From ZC4RG20 sp963782445 (lineage in GTDB: Bacteria > Pseudomonadota > Gammaproteobacteria > Steroidobacterales > Rariloculaceae): DNA of 64,000 nucleotides. The notes beneath the pieces are model-generated. The model saw only the letters and a list, made by a program, of their open reading frames with translations, ran no database searches and was not told the DNA's origin. The DNA lies in NCBI GenBank assembly GCA_963782445.1, contig CAWAJM010000001.1:1736001-1800000 (forward strand), written 5' to 3'. The position numbers were made by a program, and so were the translations under genes. Below, piece after piece: positions 8,944-17,951 of the stretch (position 1 is its first letter; every line of letters begins with the position of its first letter).

Positions 8944-9870
8944 ATGGCTGTTTCAGGCGCCCTTCAGGGTACGACCGGCACGGCGCAGGAGCGGCATGCG
9001 GGCGTGCGCCGCGTGCCGAAGCGCACGCTGATCATTCGGCGCTACTGCCGCAATCCCGCGGCTGTAGCGGGATTCGTGATCTTCGTGCTGCTCGCGCTGT
9101 TCGCCATTCTCGGTCCGTTTATCAGTCCGTGGGCCTATGACAATCCCGACTTCCTCGCGCTCAAGCAGCCGCCGAGCGCGACGCACTGGTTCGGCACGGA
9201 CGTTGCCGGTGGCGACATGTTCGCGCTGTGTGTCCGCGGTCTCGGCCGGTCCCTGATGATCGGCGTCATCGCTTCGTTCGGCATCACCGTCATCGCGGCC
9301 TTCGTAGGCACGGCCGTTGCCTACTTCGAGGGCTGGCGGGAGAAGGTCGGCGTCTGGCTCATCGATACGATGCTCGTGATTCCGACGTTCTTTCTGCTCG
9401 CGATCATGGTCAAGGGTGCGCACGGCACGAACGGCTGGATCTGGCTCACGGGGGCGCTCATGATCTTCGGCTGGGTCGGCTATGCGCGCGTGCTGCGTTC
9501 GATCGCGCTGTCGCTGCGCGAGCGCGAGTACATCGCGGCGGCAAGGTACATGGGCGTCGGCTCATTCACGATTCTACGCCGGCACATGATCCCGAACTTG
9601 GGCTCGATCCTCATCATCAATACGGTACTCGGCGTCGTCTATGCCGTCGGCGCGGAAACCGGGCTTTCGTTTCTCGGCTTCGGCATCACGCCGCCGGATA
9701 CGTCGCTCGGTCTGCTGATCAGGTCCGGCAGCGGGACGCTGCTGACGGCCCCCTGGATGTTCCTGTTTCCCGCGGCCTTGCTCTTGGCATTGTGTTTTTC
9801 CATGACGATGATCGGTGACGGCCTGCGCGATGCGCTCGATCCGAGCTCGGCCTCGGGAGGGCGCGCATGA
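8944..9870 (+). CDS. peptide-type ABC importer permease (DppC/OppC-like)
   Basis: This 308-residue protein has the N-terminal OppC-type segment (PAAVAGFVIFVLLALFAIL), the HWFGTDVAGGDMF motif seen near the start of DppC-type permeases, and the EAA loop REREYIAAARYMGVGSF. The frame stays open further upstream, but ATG at 8944 is preceded by AGGGGGA and gives the normal family length, so it is the likely start. The gene ends in an ATGA overlap with the ATPase gene. Confidence 0.88.
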   Translation: MAVSGALQGTTGTAQERHAGVRRVPKRTLIIRRYCRNPAAVAGFVIFVLLALFAILGPFISPWAYDNPDFLALKQPPSATHWFGTDVAGGDMFALCVRGLGRSLMIGVIASFGITVIAAFVGTAVAYFEGWREKVGVWLIDTMLVIPTFFLLAIMVKGAHGTNGWIWLTGALMIFGWVGYARVLRSIALSLREREYIAAARYMGVGSFTILRRHMIPNLGSILIINTVLGVVYAVGAETGLSFLGFGITPPDTSLGLLIRSGSGTLLTAPWMFLFPAALLLALCFSMTMIGDGLRDALDPSSASGGRA

Positions 9871-11984
9871 GGGCCTTCGAGACGGAATTGCGTACCGAGT
9901 CGGCGGCACAGGCGTTGGCCGGCCAGGCGGCGGAGCCCGTTCTCAGCGTCAGGGACCTCCACGTGGCCTTCAAGAGCGAGGCCGGCCTCGTGCGCGCCGT
10001 TCGAGGCGTCTCTTACGATCTCGCGCCGGGCCGGACGCTCGGAATCGTCGGCGAATCGGGGTCGGGCAAGTCGGTGTCCGCCTTGGCGGTCATGGGACTG
10101 CTCCCCGAGACGGCCGCCGTGCACGGCTCGATTTCGCTGCGCGGCCGCGAGCTGGTCGGTCTAGGTGACAACGCCTTGTCCGCAATCCGCGGCCGGCACA
10201 TAGGCATGGTGTTCCAGGACCCGCTCTCGGCGCTGACGCCGGTGCTGAGCATCGGGCAGCAGCTCGCCGAAGGGCTCGACGTGCACCAGGATCTCACGCG
10301 CGACCAGGTGCGCAAGCGCTCGATCGAGCTGCTCGACCTCGTCGGGATCCCGGATCCGGCGTCGCGGCTCAAGTCTTATCCGCACGAATTCTCGGGCGGC
10401 ATGCGGCAGCGCGTCATGATCGCGATCGCAATCGCGAACCGTCCCGAAGTTATCATCGCCGACGAGCCGACGACCGCGCTCGACGTGACGATCCAGGCGC
10501 AGGTGCTCGATGTGCTGCGCGCCGCGCAGCGCGAGACGGGTGCGGCGGTCATCATGATCACGCACGATCTCGGCGTCGTGGCGGGCCTCGCCGACGACGT
10601 GCTCGTGATGTACGCCGGACGGCCGGTGGAGCGGGGCAGCGCCGACGACATTTTCTACCGGCCGACGATGCCGTACACAATGGGTTTGTTAGCCGCCGTA
10701 CCGCGGCCCGACCAGAGCAAGGCCGCGCGGCTCGTGCCCATCGAAGGGAGTCCGCCGTCGCTCATCGATCTGCCGCCGGGTTGTCCGTTCGCGCCGCGGT
10801 GTCCCATGGCGGAGGAGCGCTGCCGGGAGGAAGAACCGCCGCTCGTCAGGCATGGTGCGCAGGGCGGGCATCCGGCCGCCTGCGTGCGGGCCGACGAGAT
10901 CGAGCAGCAGGGGCTCGAGTCCTCGGACGTGTTTCCGGTGCCGCCGGAGCTGCCGTCCGCGTTCGCGGGCGTGCCGCGCGCCGAGCGTACGCCCGTGCTC
11001 GAGGTCGAGAATCTCAAACGTTATTTCCCGCTCACGTCGGGCGGGCTGCTGCGGCGGCGGATTGGCACGGTCAAGGCCGTGGACGGCGTAAGCTTCGACA
11101 TTCGCGAAGGCGAGACGCTGGCTCTGGTCGGTGAATCGGGCTGCGGCAAGACGACGACCTTGCTCGAAATCATGAAGCTCAAGGCGCCGGCCGAAGGGCG
11201 GATCGCCATCCTCGGGCGCGACGTAGCCGAGCTCAAAGGCCATCGGCAGCACATGGAGGTCCGCAAGGATCTGCAGATGGTGTTTCAGGATCCGCTGGCC
11301 TCGCTCGACCCGCGCATGCCGGTCTACGACGTGCTTGCCGAGCCACTGCAGGTCCTGGGCTGGAAGAAGGCCGCGATCAACGAGCGGATCGGCGAGCTCA
11401 TGGCGCTCGTGGGGCTGGATCCGGATCATGTCGACCGGTTCCCGGAGCAGTTCTCGGGCGGGCAGCGCCAGCGTATCGCGATCGCACGCGCGCTGGCGGT
11501 GCAGCCGAAGCTCATCGTGCTCGACGAGCCGGTTTCCTCGCTCGACGTTTCGATTCAGGCCGGCATCATCAACCTGCTGGAGGATCTGCAGGCGCGGCTC
11601 GGCCTTTCGTATCTGTTCGTCTCGCATGACCTTTCGGTCGTGCGGCACATTGCCGACCGCATCGCCGTCATGTATCTCGGCCGGGTTATCGAACTCGGCG
11701 ATGTCGATCAGGTGTTCGCGCACCCGCGCCACCCTTACACGCGCGCGCTGTTGGCGGCCGTGCCCGTCCCGGATCCCGAGCTCGAGCGACGACGCCGAGA
11801 GTCGCGGATGGTTCTCGGCGGCGACCTGCCGAGCGCGAGGGACGAGGTGGAGGGCTGCCGCTTCCGGACGCGTTGCCCGACCTACCCGGGGCTCTCGGAA
11901 ACCGAACGCGGGCGCTGCGACGCCGAGGACCCGCCCCTCGAGGGCGAGCCGGGCGACCGGAGCGCCTGCCATCATCCCTCGTGA
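9867..11984 (+). CDS. fused dipeptide-importer ATPase (DppD-DppF type, two domains)
   Basis: The two ATPases that are usually separate in peptide importers are joined in one 705-residue chain. Domain one has Walker A GESGSGKSV, signature SGGMRQRVMIA and Walker B VIIADEPTT, and ends in the Cys-rich oligopeptide-transporter tail (PFAPRCPMAEERC). Domain two has Walker A GESGCGKTT, signature SGGQRQRIAIA, Walker B LIVLDEPVSSLD and a second Cys-rich tail (FRTRCPTYPG). These tails are typical of DppD/DppF and argue against a simple sugar or amino-acid importer. Translation is probably coupled to the permease gene by the 4 bp overlap. Confidence 0.9.
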   Translation: MRAFETELRTESAAQALAGQAAEPVLSVRDLHVAFKSEAGLVRAVRGVSYDLAPGRTLGIVGESGSGKSVSALAVMGLLPETAAVHGSISLRGRELVGLGDNALSAIRGRHIGMVFQDPLSALTPVLSIGQQLAEGLDVHQDLTRDQVRKRSIELLDLVGIPDPASRLKSYPHEFSGGMRQRVMIAIAIANRPEVIIADEPTTALDVTIQAQVLDVLRAAQRETGAAVIMITHDLGVVAGLADDVLVMYAGRPVERGSADDIFYRPTMPYTMGLLAAVPRPDQSKAARLVPIEGSPPSLIDLPPGCPFAPRCPMAEERCREEEPPLVRHGAQGGHPAACVRADEIEQQGLESSDVFPVPPELPSAFAGVPRAERTPVLEVENLKRYFPLTSGGLLRRRIGTVKAVDGVSFDIREGETLALVGESGCGKTTTLLEIMKLKAPAEGRIAILGRDVAELKGHRQHMEVRKDLQMVFQDPLASLDPRMPVYDVLAEPLQVLGWKKAAINERIGELMALVGLDPDHVDRFPEQFSGGQRQRIAIARALAVQPKLIVLDEPVSSLDVSIQAGIINLLEDLQARLGLSYLFVSHDLSVVRHIADRIAVMYLGRVIELGDVDQVFAHPRHPYTRALLAAVPVPDPELERRRRESRMVLGGDLPSARDEVEGCRFRTRCPTYPGLSETERGRCDAEDPPLEGEPGDRSACHHPS

Positions 11985-12077
11985 TGCCGGGATTGCGCCT
12001 CGGCCGCGGTAGCGCATCATACGCCTCGAGACCGGCGGCCGCCGGGACGCGCTCGGAGACGAATTGAGGAGAGAATC

Positions 12078-13814
12078 ATGAAATCCAGGAGCTTGATCGT
12101 CATCGCCCTAGCGGGCGCGACGTCGCTGATCGTCGCTTGCGGCGGCCCGGGCGACCGCACGAACGGTTCGGGCGCGACGGCGGGCGCGCCTGCCGTGGCG
12201 ACGCAGCCGGAGCCGCCGGAGGGTGTCCCGGCCGGGACTTACCCGTTGCCGCTGCCGGAGAAGGGCAAGGCTTACAACAATCCTCAGCCTCGCAGCAACA
12301 TCAAGGACGGCGGGACGCTGACCTTGCCGATCAGCGGGCTGGGGCCGAACTGGAACCTCTTCAACGTCGATGGCAACAATGCCGATTCCGACGGGGTCAT
12401 GAGTTGGATGACGCCCAGGCTCTGGCGGTATACGGTGACCGGGGGCGTCAAGCCGAACCCGAATTTCCTGCTTTCGGCCGAGCTCGTCAACGACAACCCG
12501 GAAACGGTCAAGTACACGCTGAACCCGAAGGCCAAGTGGAACGACGGCACGCCGATCGACTGGACGGCGTTCGACACGACGTGGAAGACGCAGAGCGGCA
12601 ACGACCCGCGCTTCAATCCCGCCGCTACCGACGGCTACAGCTCGATCGCGAGCGTCAAGAAGGGCGAGAAGGACAACGAAGTCATCGTCACATTCGAGAA
12701 GCCGTTCTACCCCTATCAGGCGATCTTCAGCCAGCTCGAGAATCCAAAGAACATGGATCCCGCCTTCTACAAGACGGGCTGGGTCAACGATCTGCATCCC
12801 GAGCTTCTGGCCGGCCCGTTCACGGTCGAGTCCCTGACCGACGAGCGGCTCGTGCTCAAGCGCAACCCGAAGTGGTGGGGTGATACGCCAAAGCTCGATA
12901 AGATCGTTTTTCGGCAGATGGGGGACTCGGCCTCGATCAACGCCTTCCAGAACGGCGAAATCGACGTGACGGGTGTCGGTACCGCGGATCGGCTCAAGCA
13001 GATCAGCGACATGAGCAATGTGCAGGTCCGCCGCGGTTTCCTGCGCCAGACGGGGGTCTACACGCTTGGCCGCAACAGCGCTTTCTTCAAGGACTCGGCC
13101 GCCCGCAAGGCGTTCATGCTCGGCACCGATCGTCGGCTGCTCGCGAAGATCGAGTTCCAGGGGATGAATTGGTCCGAGGAGCCCCCCGGGTCGGAGCTCA
13201 TGTTTCCGTGGCAGGACGGCTATCGCGACAACATCCCCGACCTGCACTTCGATCCGGCTGCTGCGCGCAAGCTGCTCGACGACGACGGCTGGACGATGGG
13301 AAGCGACGGGTTTCGGCACAAGGACGGCAAGATGGCCGAGTTTACGTACGTGACGTTTGGGGACGACCCGATCGTAACGGCGCTGGCTCGCGCCCAGCAA
13401 AAGATGTCGGCGGACATAGGCATCAAGATGGACATCGACATTCGCAAGTCCTCCGATTTTGCGTCGACGATGATTAATCGGGATTTCGACGTGATTATAA
13501 TGTCGTGGGTCGCGACCGATCCTTTCGGTTACGCGAACTCGATTTGCCAGCTGTATTGCTCGGATTCGCAGAGCAACTATTCGGGTCTCGGCAACAAGCA
13601 GCTCGACGAGCTCCTCAGAAAGCCCAGCACGATCGAGGACCAGAGTCAGGCCATAATGGCCGCCAACGCCGCGGAGGCGCAGGCGCTGCACCTTTATGGA
13701 TCGCTGCCGCTTCTCAACGGTCCGATGGATCTCGCCGTGAAGAAGGGGTTGGCCAACTACGGTCCGGCCGGATTCAAGACGACGAATCCCGAGGACGTCG
13801 GCTGGCAGAAGTAG
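12078..13814 (+). CDS. peptide-type ABC importer substrate-binding lipoprotein (family 5)
   Basis: This 578-residue periplasmic binding protein delivers substrate to the importer encoded just upstream. The signal peptide ends in a lipobox, SLIVAC, with the lipidated Cys at residue 21, followed by a Gly/Ala/Pro-rich linker. Family-5 hallmarks follow: YTLNPKAKWNDGTPIDW near residue 155 and LVLKRNPKWWGDTPKLDKIVF later in the lobe. Unlike many relatives it is the last gene of its operon, 93 bp after the ATPase. A strong hairpin follows the stop. Confidence 0.88.
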   Translation: MKSRSLIVIALAGATSLIVACGGPGDRTNGSGATAGAPAVATQPEPPEGVPAGTYPLPLPEKGKAYNNPQPRSNIKDGGTLTLPISGLGPNWNLFNVDGNNADSDGVMSWMTPRLWRYTVTGGVKPNPNFLLSAELVNDNPETVKYTLNPKAKWNDGTPIDWTAFDTTWKTQSGNDPRFNPAATDGYSSIASVKKGEKDNEVIVTFEKPFYPYQAIFSQLENPKNMDPAFYKTGWVNDLHPELLAGPFTVESLTDERLVLKRNPKWWGDTPKLDKIVFRQMGDSASINAFQNGEIDVTGVGTADRLKQISDMSNVQVRRGFLRQTGVYTLGRNSAFFKDSAARKAFMLGTDRRLLAKIEFQGMNWSEEPPGSELMFPWQDGYRDNIPDLHFDPAAARKLLDDDGWTMGSDGFRHKDGKMAEFTYVTFGDDPIVTALARAQQKMSADIGIKMDIDIRKSSDFASTMINRDFDVIIMSWVATDPFGYANSICQLYCSDSQSNYSGLGNKQLDELLRKPSTIEDQSQAIMAANAAEAQALHLYGSLPLLNGPMDLAVKKGLANYGPAGFKTTNPEDVGWQK

Positions 13815-13823
13815 GCAGCGCGG

Positions 13824-13872
13824 GAGGGGTCAGAGCCCTTTTTCCGCTTCGGAAAAAGGGCTCTGACCCCTC
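13824..13872. repeat. dispersed GGGGTCAGAGCCC repeat, copy A: 22-bp hairpin acting as a two-way terminator
   Basis: Bases 13824-13845 pair perfectly with 13851-13872 around the five-base loop GCTTC. The arm includes AGGGGTCAGAGCCCTTTTTC. It lies between the convergent importer operon and macB-like gene and gives a T-run on one strand and an A-run on the other, so it can end transcription from both sides. Related copies lie at 38503-38527, 40636-40722 and 50632-50728. Confidence 0.85.
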
Positions 13873-13877
13873 TTAAA

Positions 13878-16028
13878 TCACTCGAACCGCAACGCCTCGA
13901 TAGGATTCAGTTGCGCCGCCCGCTTCGCCGGGTAATATCCGAAAAACACCCCGACGGCCCCCGAGAACAGAAACCCGCCGACGATCGCCGTCGGCGAGAG
14001 CAGCGTCGGCCATCCCGCTGCCGAGGAAATGAGCGCGGCGACCGCGATGCCGGCGAGCACGCCGATGCCGCCGCCGATCGCGCTGAGCAGCACGGCCTCG
14101 ACGAGGAACTGCACGAGCACCTGGACGCGCCGCGCCCCGATGGCCATGCGGATGCCGATCTCGCGCGTGCGCTCGGTGACCGAGACGAGCAGGATGTTCA
14201 TGATGCCGATGCCGCCGACGAGCAGCGAGATCGAGGCGACCGTGATCAGCAACAGTGCCATGATGCGGCTGCTGCTCTGCGCTGCCTGCGTGATGTCGCT
14301 GATGTTGCGCGCCGAGAAGTCGTCGTCGTCGCCGGGCTGAATGTGGTGCCGCCGGCGCAGTGTCTGCGTGACCTCGTCGATGGCGGCCGGCACGGCCGCC
14401 GTGCTCGCCGCCTGCACGAAGATGACGTTGACGTACCCCGCGAGCTTGGGAGATACGCCGAAGGGATTCGGCGGTGTGCCGTAGCGGTTGTTCTCCGGCG
14501 CTTCCGTGCGCGTCGGCGCCGATACGCCGAGGACCTTGCGCTCGGCCGTCGAGAACGGGATCAGGACCGTATCGTCCTGGTCCCGGCCGAAGCCGGTCTG
14601 CCCGCGGGCGGCCAGCACGCCGACGACCTCCACAGGCACGTTCTTGATGAAGACGGTCGCGCCGACCGGATTCTCATAGGCGCCGAACAGGTTTTTGACC
14701 ACCGTCTGGCCTAGCAAAGCGACGCGCGCCGCGTTGCGCTCGTCCTCGTCCGTCAGGGCGCGTCCTGCGACGATCGGCCAGTTGCGGATGGACGTGAAGC
14801 TCGGCGAGACGCCCTGGATCTGCGTGTTCCAGTTCTGGTTACCGGCCTGCACCTGTGCATTGCCCCCGATCTCGTAGCCGACGTCCGCGACGGCCGGGTC
14901 GTCCTGCTTGATCGCCTGGGCGTCGGCCACGGTCAGGGTCGACGCGCTGCCGAAGCCCGCGCGCACGCCGCCCCTGTGCGTCGCGCCCGGGATGATCATG
15001 ACGAGGTTCGTGCCGAGTGCCTCGAGCCGCTGGCGGACCTCCGCGTTCGCGCCTTGGCCAACCGCGACCATCGTGATCAGCGCCGTGACGCCGATGAAGA
15101 TGCCGAGCATGGTCAGCGCCGAGCGCATCTTATTGCGCGCGAGCGTGCGGCCGGCCGCGAGCAGCGCCATGCGGGCGAAGGACCAGGCGTCGGCCGCGCT
15201 GCCCGATTCCGGTTCTGCCCCGGCGGCGGCCCACGCGGGCAGCGGCTCGGCGGCTCGCGCGCGGCCTACAGGCGCGAGACGCCCGGCCGCCGGCGCGGGC
15301 CGCCCGCCCGGCCGCGGGGCCCTCCGTTCGTCCGAGACGATGAGCCCGTCCCGCATCGTGACGATGCGGTCCGCGTACTCGGCCATGTCCGGCTCGTGCG
15401 TGACGAGCACGACTGTCAGACCCGCTGTTCGATTGAACTCCTGCAGCGTTTCCATGATCTCGAGGGCGGTCTTCGAGTCGAGATTGCCCGTCGGCTCGTC
15501 GGCGAGCAGGATCGCCGGATCGTTGATGAGGGCGCGTGCGATGGCGACGCGTTGCTGCTGGCCGCCCGAGAGCTGGCTCGGGTGGTTTTGCTCGCGTCCG
15601 GCGAGACCCAATGTATCCAGCGCGTGCTGCACGCGGTCGGCGCCGTCCGCGATGCGGCCCGAGTAGAACAAGGGCAACGCCACGTTCTCGGCGGCGCTCG
15701 TGCGCGGCAGCAGATTGAAATTCTGGAATACGAAGCCGATGCGCCGGCTGCGAATCCGGGCGAGATCGGGCTCGGCGAGCGTGGCCGTATCGACGCCTTC
15801 GAGGACATAGGTGCCGCTCGTCGGCTTGTCGAGACAGCCGAGAATGTTCATGAGCGTGGATTTGCCCGAGCCCGAGGCGCCCATGATGGCGACGAACTCC
15901 CCGCGCTCGATCGTGAGGCTCACGCCGCGCAGGGCGTTGACCTCGACGTCGCCGAGCCGATAGGTCTTGACGGCGTCACGGACCTCGATGACGCGCTCGG
16001 CGACGACGGCCTCCTGTTCGGCGAGCAT
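13878..16028 (-). CDS. MacB-like ABC exporter (fused ATPase and FtsX-type permease)
   Basis: This 716-residue inner-membrane protein combines an N-terminal ATPase (Walker A GASGSGKST, signature LSGGQQQRVAIA, Walker B ILLADEPTGNLD) with a MacB/FtsX-type membrane domain. A linker rich in Ala, Pro and Arg, then the first membrane segment (MRSALTMLGIFIGVTALITM), precedes a large periplasmic domain, and three segments lie at the C-terminus. MacB exports macrolides, peptides or lipids with MacA and an outer-membrane TolC-type channel. The adaptor gene is 14 bp upstream on the same strand. No outer-membrane channel gene is in the window. Confidence 0.9.
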   Translation of the reverse strand: MLAEQEAVVAERVIEVRDAVKTYRLGDVEVNALRGVSLTIERGEFVAIMGASGSGKSTLMNILGCLDKPTSGTYVLEGVDTATLAEPDLARIRSRRIGFVFQNFNLLPRTSAAENVALPLFYSGRIADGADRVQHALDTLGLAGREQNHPSQLSGGQQQRVAIARALINDPAILLADEPTGNLDSKTALEIMETLQEFNRTAGLTVVLVTHEPDMAEYADRIVTMRDGLIVSDERRAPRPGGRPAPAAGRLAPVGRARAAEPLPAWAAAGAEPESGSAADAWSFARMALLAAGRTLARNKMRSALTMLGIFIGVTALITMVAVGQGANAEVRQRLEALGTNLVMIIPGATHRGGVRAGFGSASTLTVADAQAIKQDDPAVADVGYEIGGNAQVQAGNQNWNTQIQGVSPSFTSIRNWPIVAGRALTDEDERNAARVALLGQTVVKNLFGAYENPVGATVFIKNVPVEVVGVLAARGQTGFGRDQDDTVLIPFSTAERKVLGVSAPTRTEAPENNRYGTPPNPFGVSPKLAGYVNVIFVQAASTAAVPAAIDEVTQTLRRRHHIQPGDDDDFSARNISDITQAAQSSSRIMALLLITVASISLLVGGIGIMNILLVSVTERTREIGIRMAIGARRVQVLVQFLVEAVLLSAIGGGIGVLAGIAVAALISSAAGWPTLLSPTAIVGGFLFSGAVGVFFGYYPAKRAAQLNPIEALRFE

Positions 16029-16042
16029 TATCTAGCGGCCCA

Positions 16043-17386
16043 CTAGAAGCGCAGCGGCGAGCGGCGGGGACCGGCCTCGGCCTGCGCCGCGCCGCCCGTC
16101 TGGTTGACGACGACCTCGTCGCCCTGCTTGAGGCCGCCGGTGATTTCGATGAAGCGGTTGTCCTTGAGCCCCGTTTCGACGGTCACGGCCTGCGGTCGGC
16201 CGTCGCGCAGCACGAAGACCCGGGCCTTGCCGGCGGCGCCGGGGCCGGTTGCCGCCTCCGGGCCTTCGCCCGATTGCGCGGCGCCCTCGGTCTCGGCGGG
16301 CCGACGGCGCTGCTCGGCGTCGGCGCCTCGGCCTGCATCGGCTGCGAAGCCGCCGGGCGTGAACCGGACGGCCTGCAGCGGCACGCGCAGGACGCCGTCG
16401 TGCTCGGCCGTCACGATGCGCGCGTTCGCCGTCATGCCCGGCAAAAGTTCGAGCTTCGGATTGTCGACGCTGATGACGACGTCGTAGGTCACGACGTTCT
16501 GCACGGTAATCGGCGCTTGCCGGACCTCCGTAACGCGGCCCCAGAACACCTTGCCCGGGTAGGCTTCGACCGTGAACGAGGCCTTCTGCCCGACGTGCGC
16601 CTGCCCCACGTCGGATTCGCTGACGTTCGTGTCGACGAGCATCTTCGTGAGGTCCTTGCCGATGACGAATAGCGTCGGCGTTTGGAAGCTCGCGGCGACG
16701 GTCTGGCCGACGTCCACATTGCGCGAAATCACGACGCCGTCGACGGGGGAGACGATGTCCGTGTACCCGAGGTCGACCTGCGCCGCGTTGAGCGCCGCCT
16801 GACGCTGCATGATCGAAGCCTCGTCGAGCCCGATTTGCGCCTGGGCCTCATCGCGCTTGCTCTTTTCGCTGTCGACGGTGTCCCGCGAGACGAGGTTCTT
16901 CTTGAGCAACGCCCGATCTCGGTCGTAGATGGCTTTCGCATAGGCCAGGCTCGCCTTGTCCTTGGTCAGCTGCGCTTTGGCGCTCGCGAGGCTCGCGGCC
17001 GCCTGATCGACCTTGAGCTGATACGGGCGCGGGTCGATCTTGGCACAGAGCTGGCCGGCCTTGACCTTCGTGTTGTAGTCGCACGAAAGCGATTGAATGA
17101 TTCCGGAGACGTAGCTGCCGACCTGCACCGTGACGCGCGGATTGACGGTGCCCGTCGTCGCGATGCTCTCGACGACCGAGCCGCGCGAGACGGGGGCCGT
17201 GACGTAATTGACGGGCGGGGGCCGCGAGCGCCACCAGCCATAGCCGGCGATACCGCCGACGAGCAGTGCCCCGAGCAGCAGCCCGCGGCCGCGCCGGCCC
17301 GGATACTTCAATTTGCGACGCTCGCGCGTTTGCCCGTGAGGCGCGTCCTTCGCGGGCCGCAGTCCTGTGACGAAATCGCGTGCCAA
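16043..17386 (-). CDS. MacA-like periplasmic adaptor (HlyD/RND family)
   Basis: This 447-residue adaptor has a basic cytoplasmic N-terminus, one membrane anchor (GLLLGALLVGGIAGYGWW, about residues 35-52) and a biotinyl-lipoyl-like half motif ending in CAKIDPRPYQ. A long coiled-coil hairpin follows (DQAAASLASAKAQLTKDKASL onward), then SPVDGVVISRNVDVGQTV, which closes the lipoyl domain. It would bridge the MacB-like exporter to an outer-membrane channel. A low-complexity insert (GADAEQRRRPAETEGAAQSG) sits before the C-terminal domain and is unusual. It is the first gene of the macAB-like operon. Confidence 0.88.
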   Translation of the reverse strand: MARDFVTGLRPAKDAPHGQTRERRKLKYPGRRGRGLLLGALLVGGIAGYGWWRSRPPPVNYVTAPVSRGSVVESIATTGTVNPRVTVQVGSYVSGIIQSLSCDYNTKVKAGQLCAKIDPRPYQLKVDQAAASLASAKAQLTKDKASLAYAKAIYDRDRALLKKNLVSRDTVDSEKSKRDEAQAQIGLDEASIMQRQAALNAAQVDLGYTDIVSPVDGVVISRNVDVGQTVAASFQTPTLFVIGKDLTKMLVDTNVSESDVGQAHVGQKASFTVEAYPGKVFWGRVTEVRQAPITVQNVVTYDVVISVDNPKLELLPGMTANARIVTAEHDGVLRVPLQAVRFTPGGFAADAGRGADAEQRRRPAETEGAAQSGEGPEAATGPGAAGKARVFVLRDGRPQAVTVETGLKDNRFIEITGGLKQGDEVVVNQTGGAAQAEAGPRRSPLRF

Positions 17387-17662
17387 GGCTTCACCTCGTC
17401 GAGCAGCTCCGCGGCCCGGCGACGCGGGTCACGGAAGAGTGTCGTTGGTTCGACTTCGTGCGGTCCGCGCCTCGGCGGAGCCGACTCTTAAACAGACCGC
17501 GGCTGCCCGGTGAGGTTTCTTCGATGAACAGGTCGTAACGAACACTATCGAGGGGATTACCTGGTTGCGGGAGCTACTGGTACAATGGCGGACTCCCTGA
17601 TAGCCGCTGGGCTTGCGCGTGTTCAAGCTTGTCAGGGCGAAGAAGAACACCAAGGTCTCGCC

Positions 17663-17908
17663 ATGCAGCCGCAACAAAAGCCATCCGAGGCGCCCCGTCA
17701 CGAGCAGCCGGCATCCTCCGAGGCCGCGGCCTCGGCGGGCTGGGATCCCTACGAGGTGTGGCGGACGCGGATCTTGCTGCCGCGGCAGCGGCAGCAAGCG
17801 GCGGAGACGCCGGAGGCTCAAGCGCCCGTCGCCGAATTGCAGGTACGGCTCGTGCATGCCAGCCCCATGCGCGTCGTCGAGACGCTCGAGCCGCGCGCGA
17901 AGCGCTGA
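17663..17908 (+). CDS. small protein of unknown function with a WDPYEVWRTRILLPRQ stretch
   Basis: An 81-residue product starting at ATG 17663. The ends are Gln/Pro/Ala-rich and look disordered. The middle, GWDPYEVWRTRILLPRQ, is aromatic-rich and unlike random GC-rich frames, which is the main reason to call it coding. A TACAAT element at 17581-17586 with TTACCT 18 bases upstream could be its promoter. It precedes the dehydrogenase gene by 43 bp on the same strand. I do not recognise a family; a chance open frame cannot be excluded. Confidence 0.4.
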   Translation: MQPQQKPSEAPRHEQPASSEAAASAGWDPYEVWRTRILLPRQRQQAAETPEAQAPVAELQVRLVHASPMRVVETLEPRAKR

Positions 17909-17951
17909 AGGGGGTGTTTCCGGCCGGGACGCGCGGCGGGTCCGCACGGCT

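Noticed and set aside
10689..12020. 443-residue open frame opposite the fused ATPase gene
   Set aside because: Antisense shadow of the two ABC domains.
12108..13691. 527-residue open frame opposite the binding-protein gene
   Set aside because: Antisense shadow; composition is Arg/Val-rich without recognisable motifs, and the sense strand is a normal family-5 binding protein.
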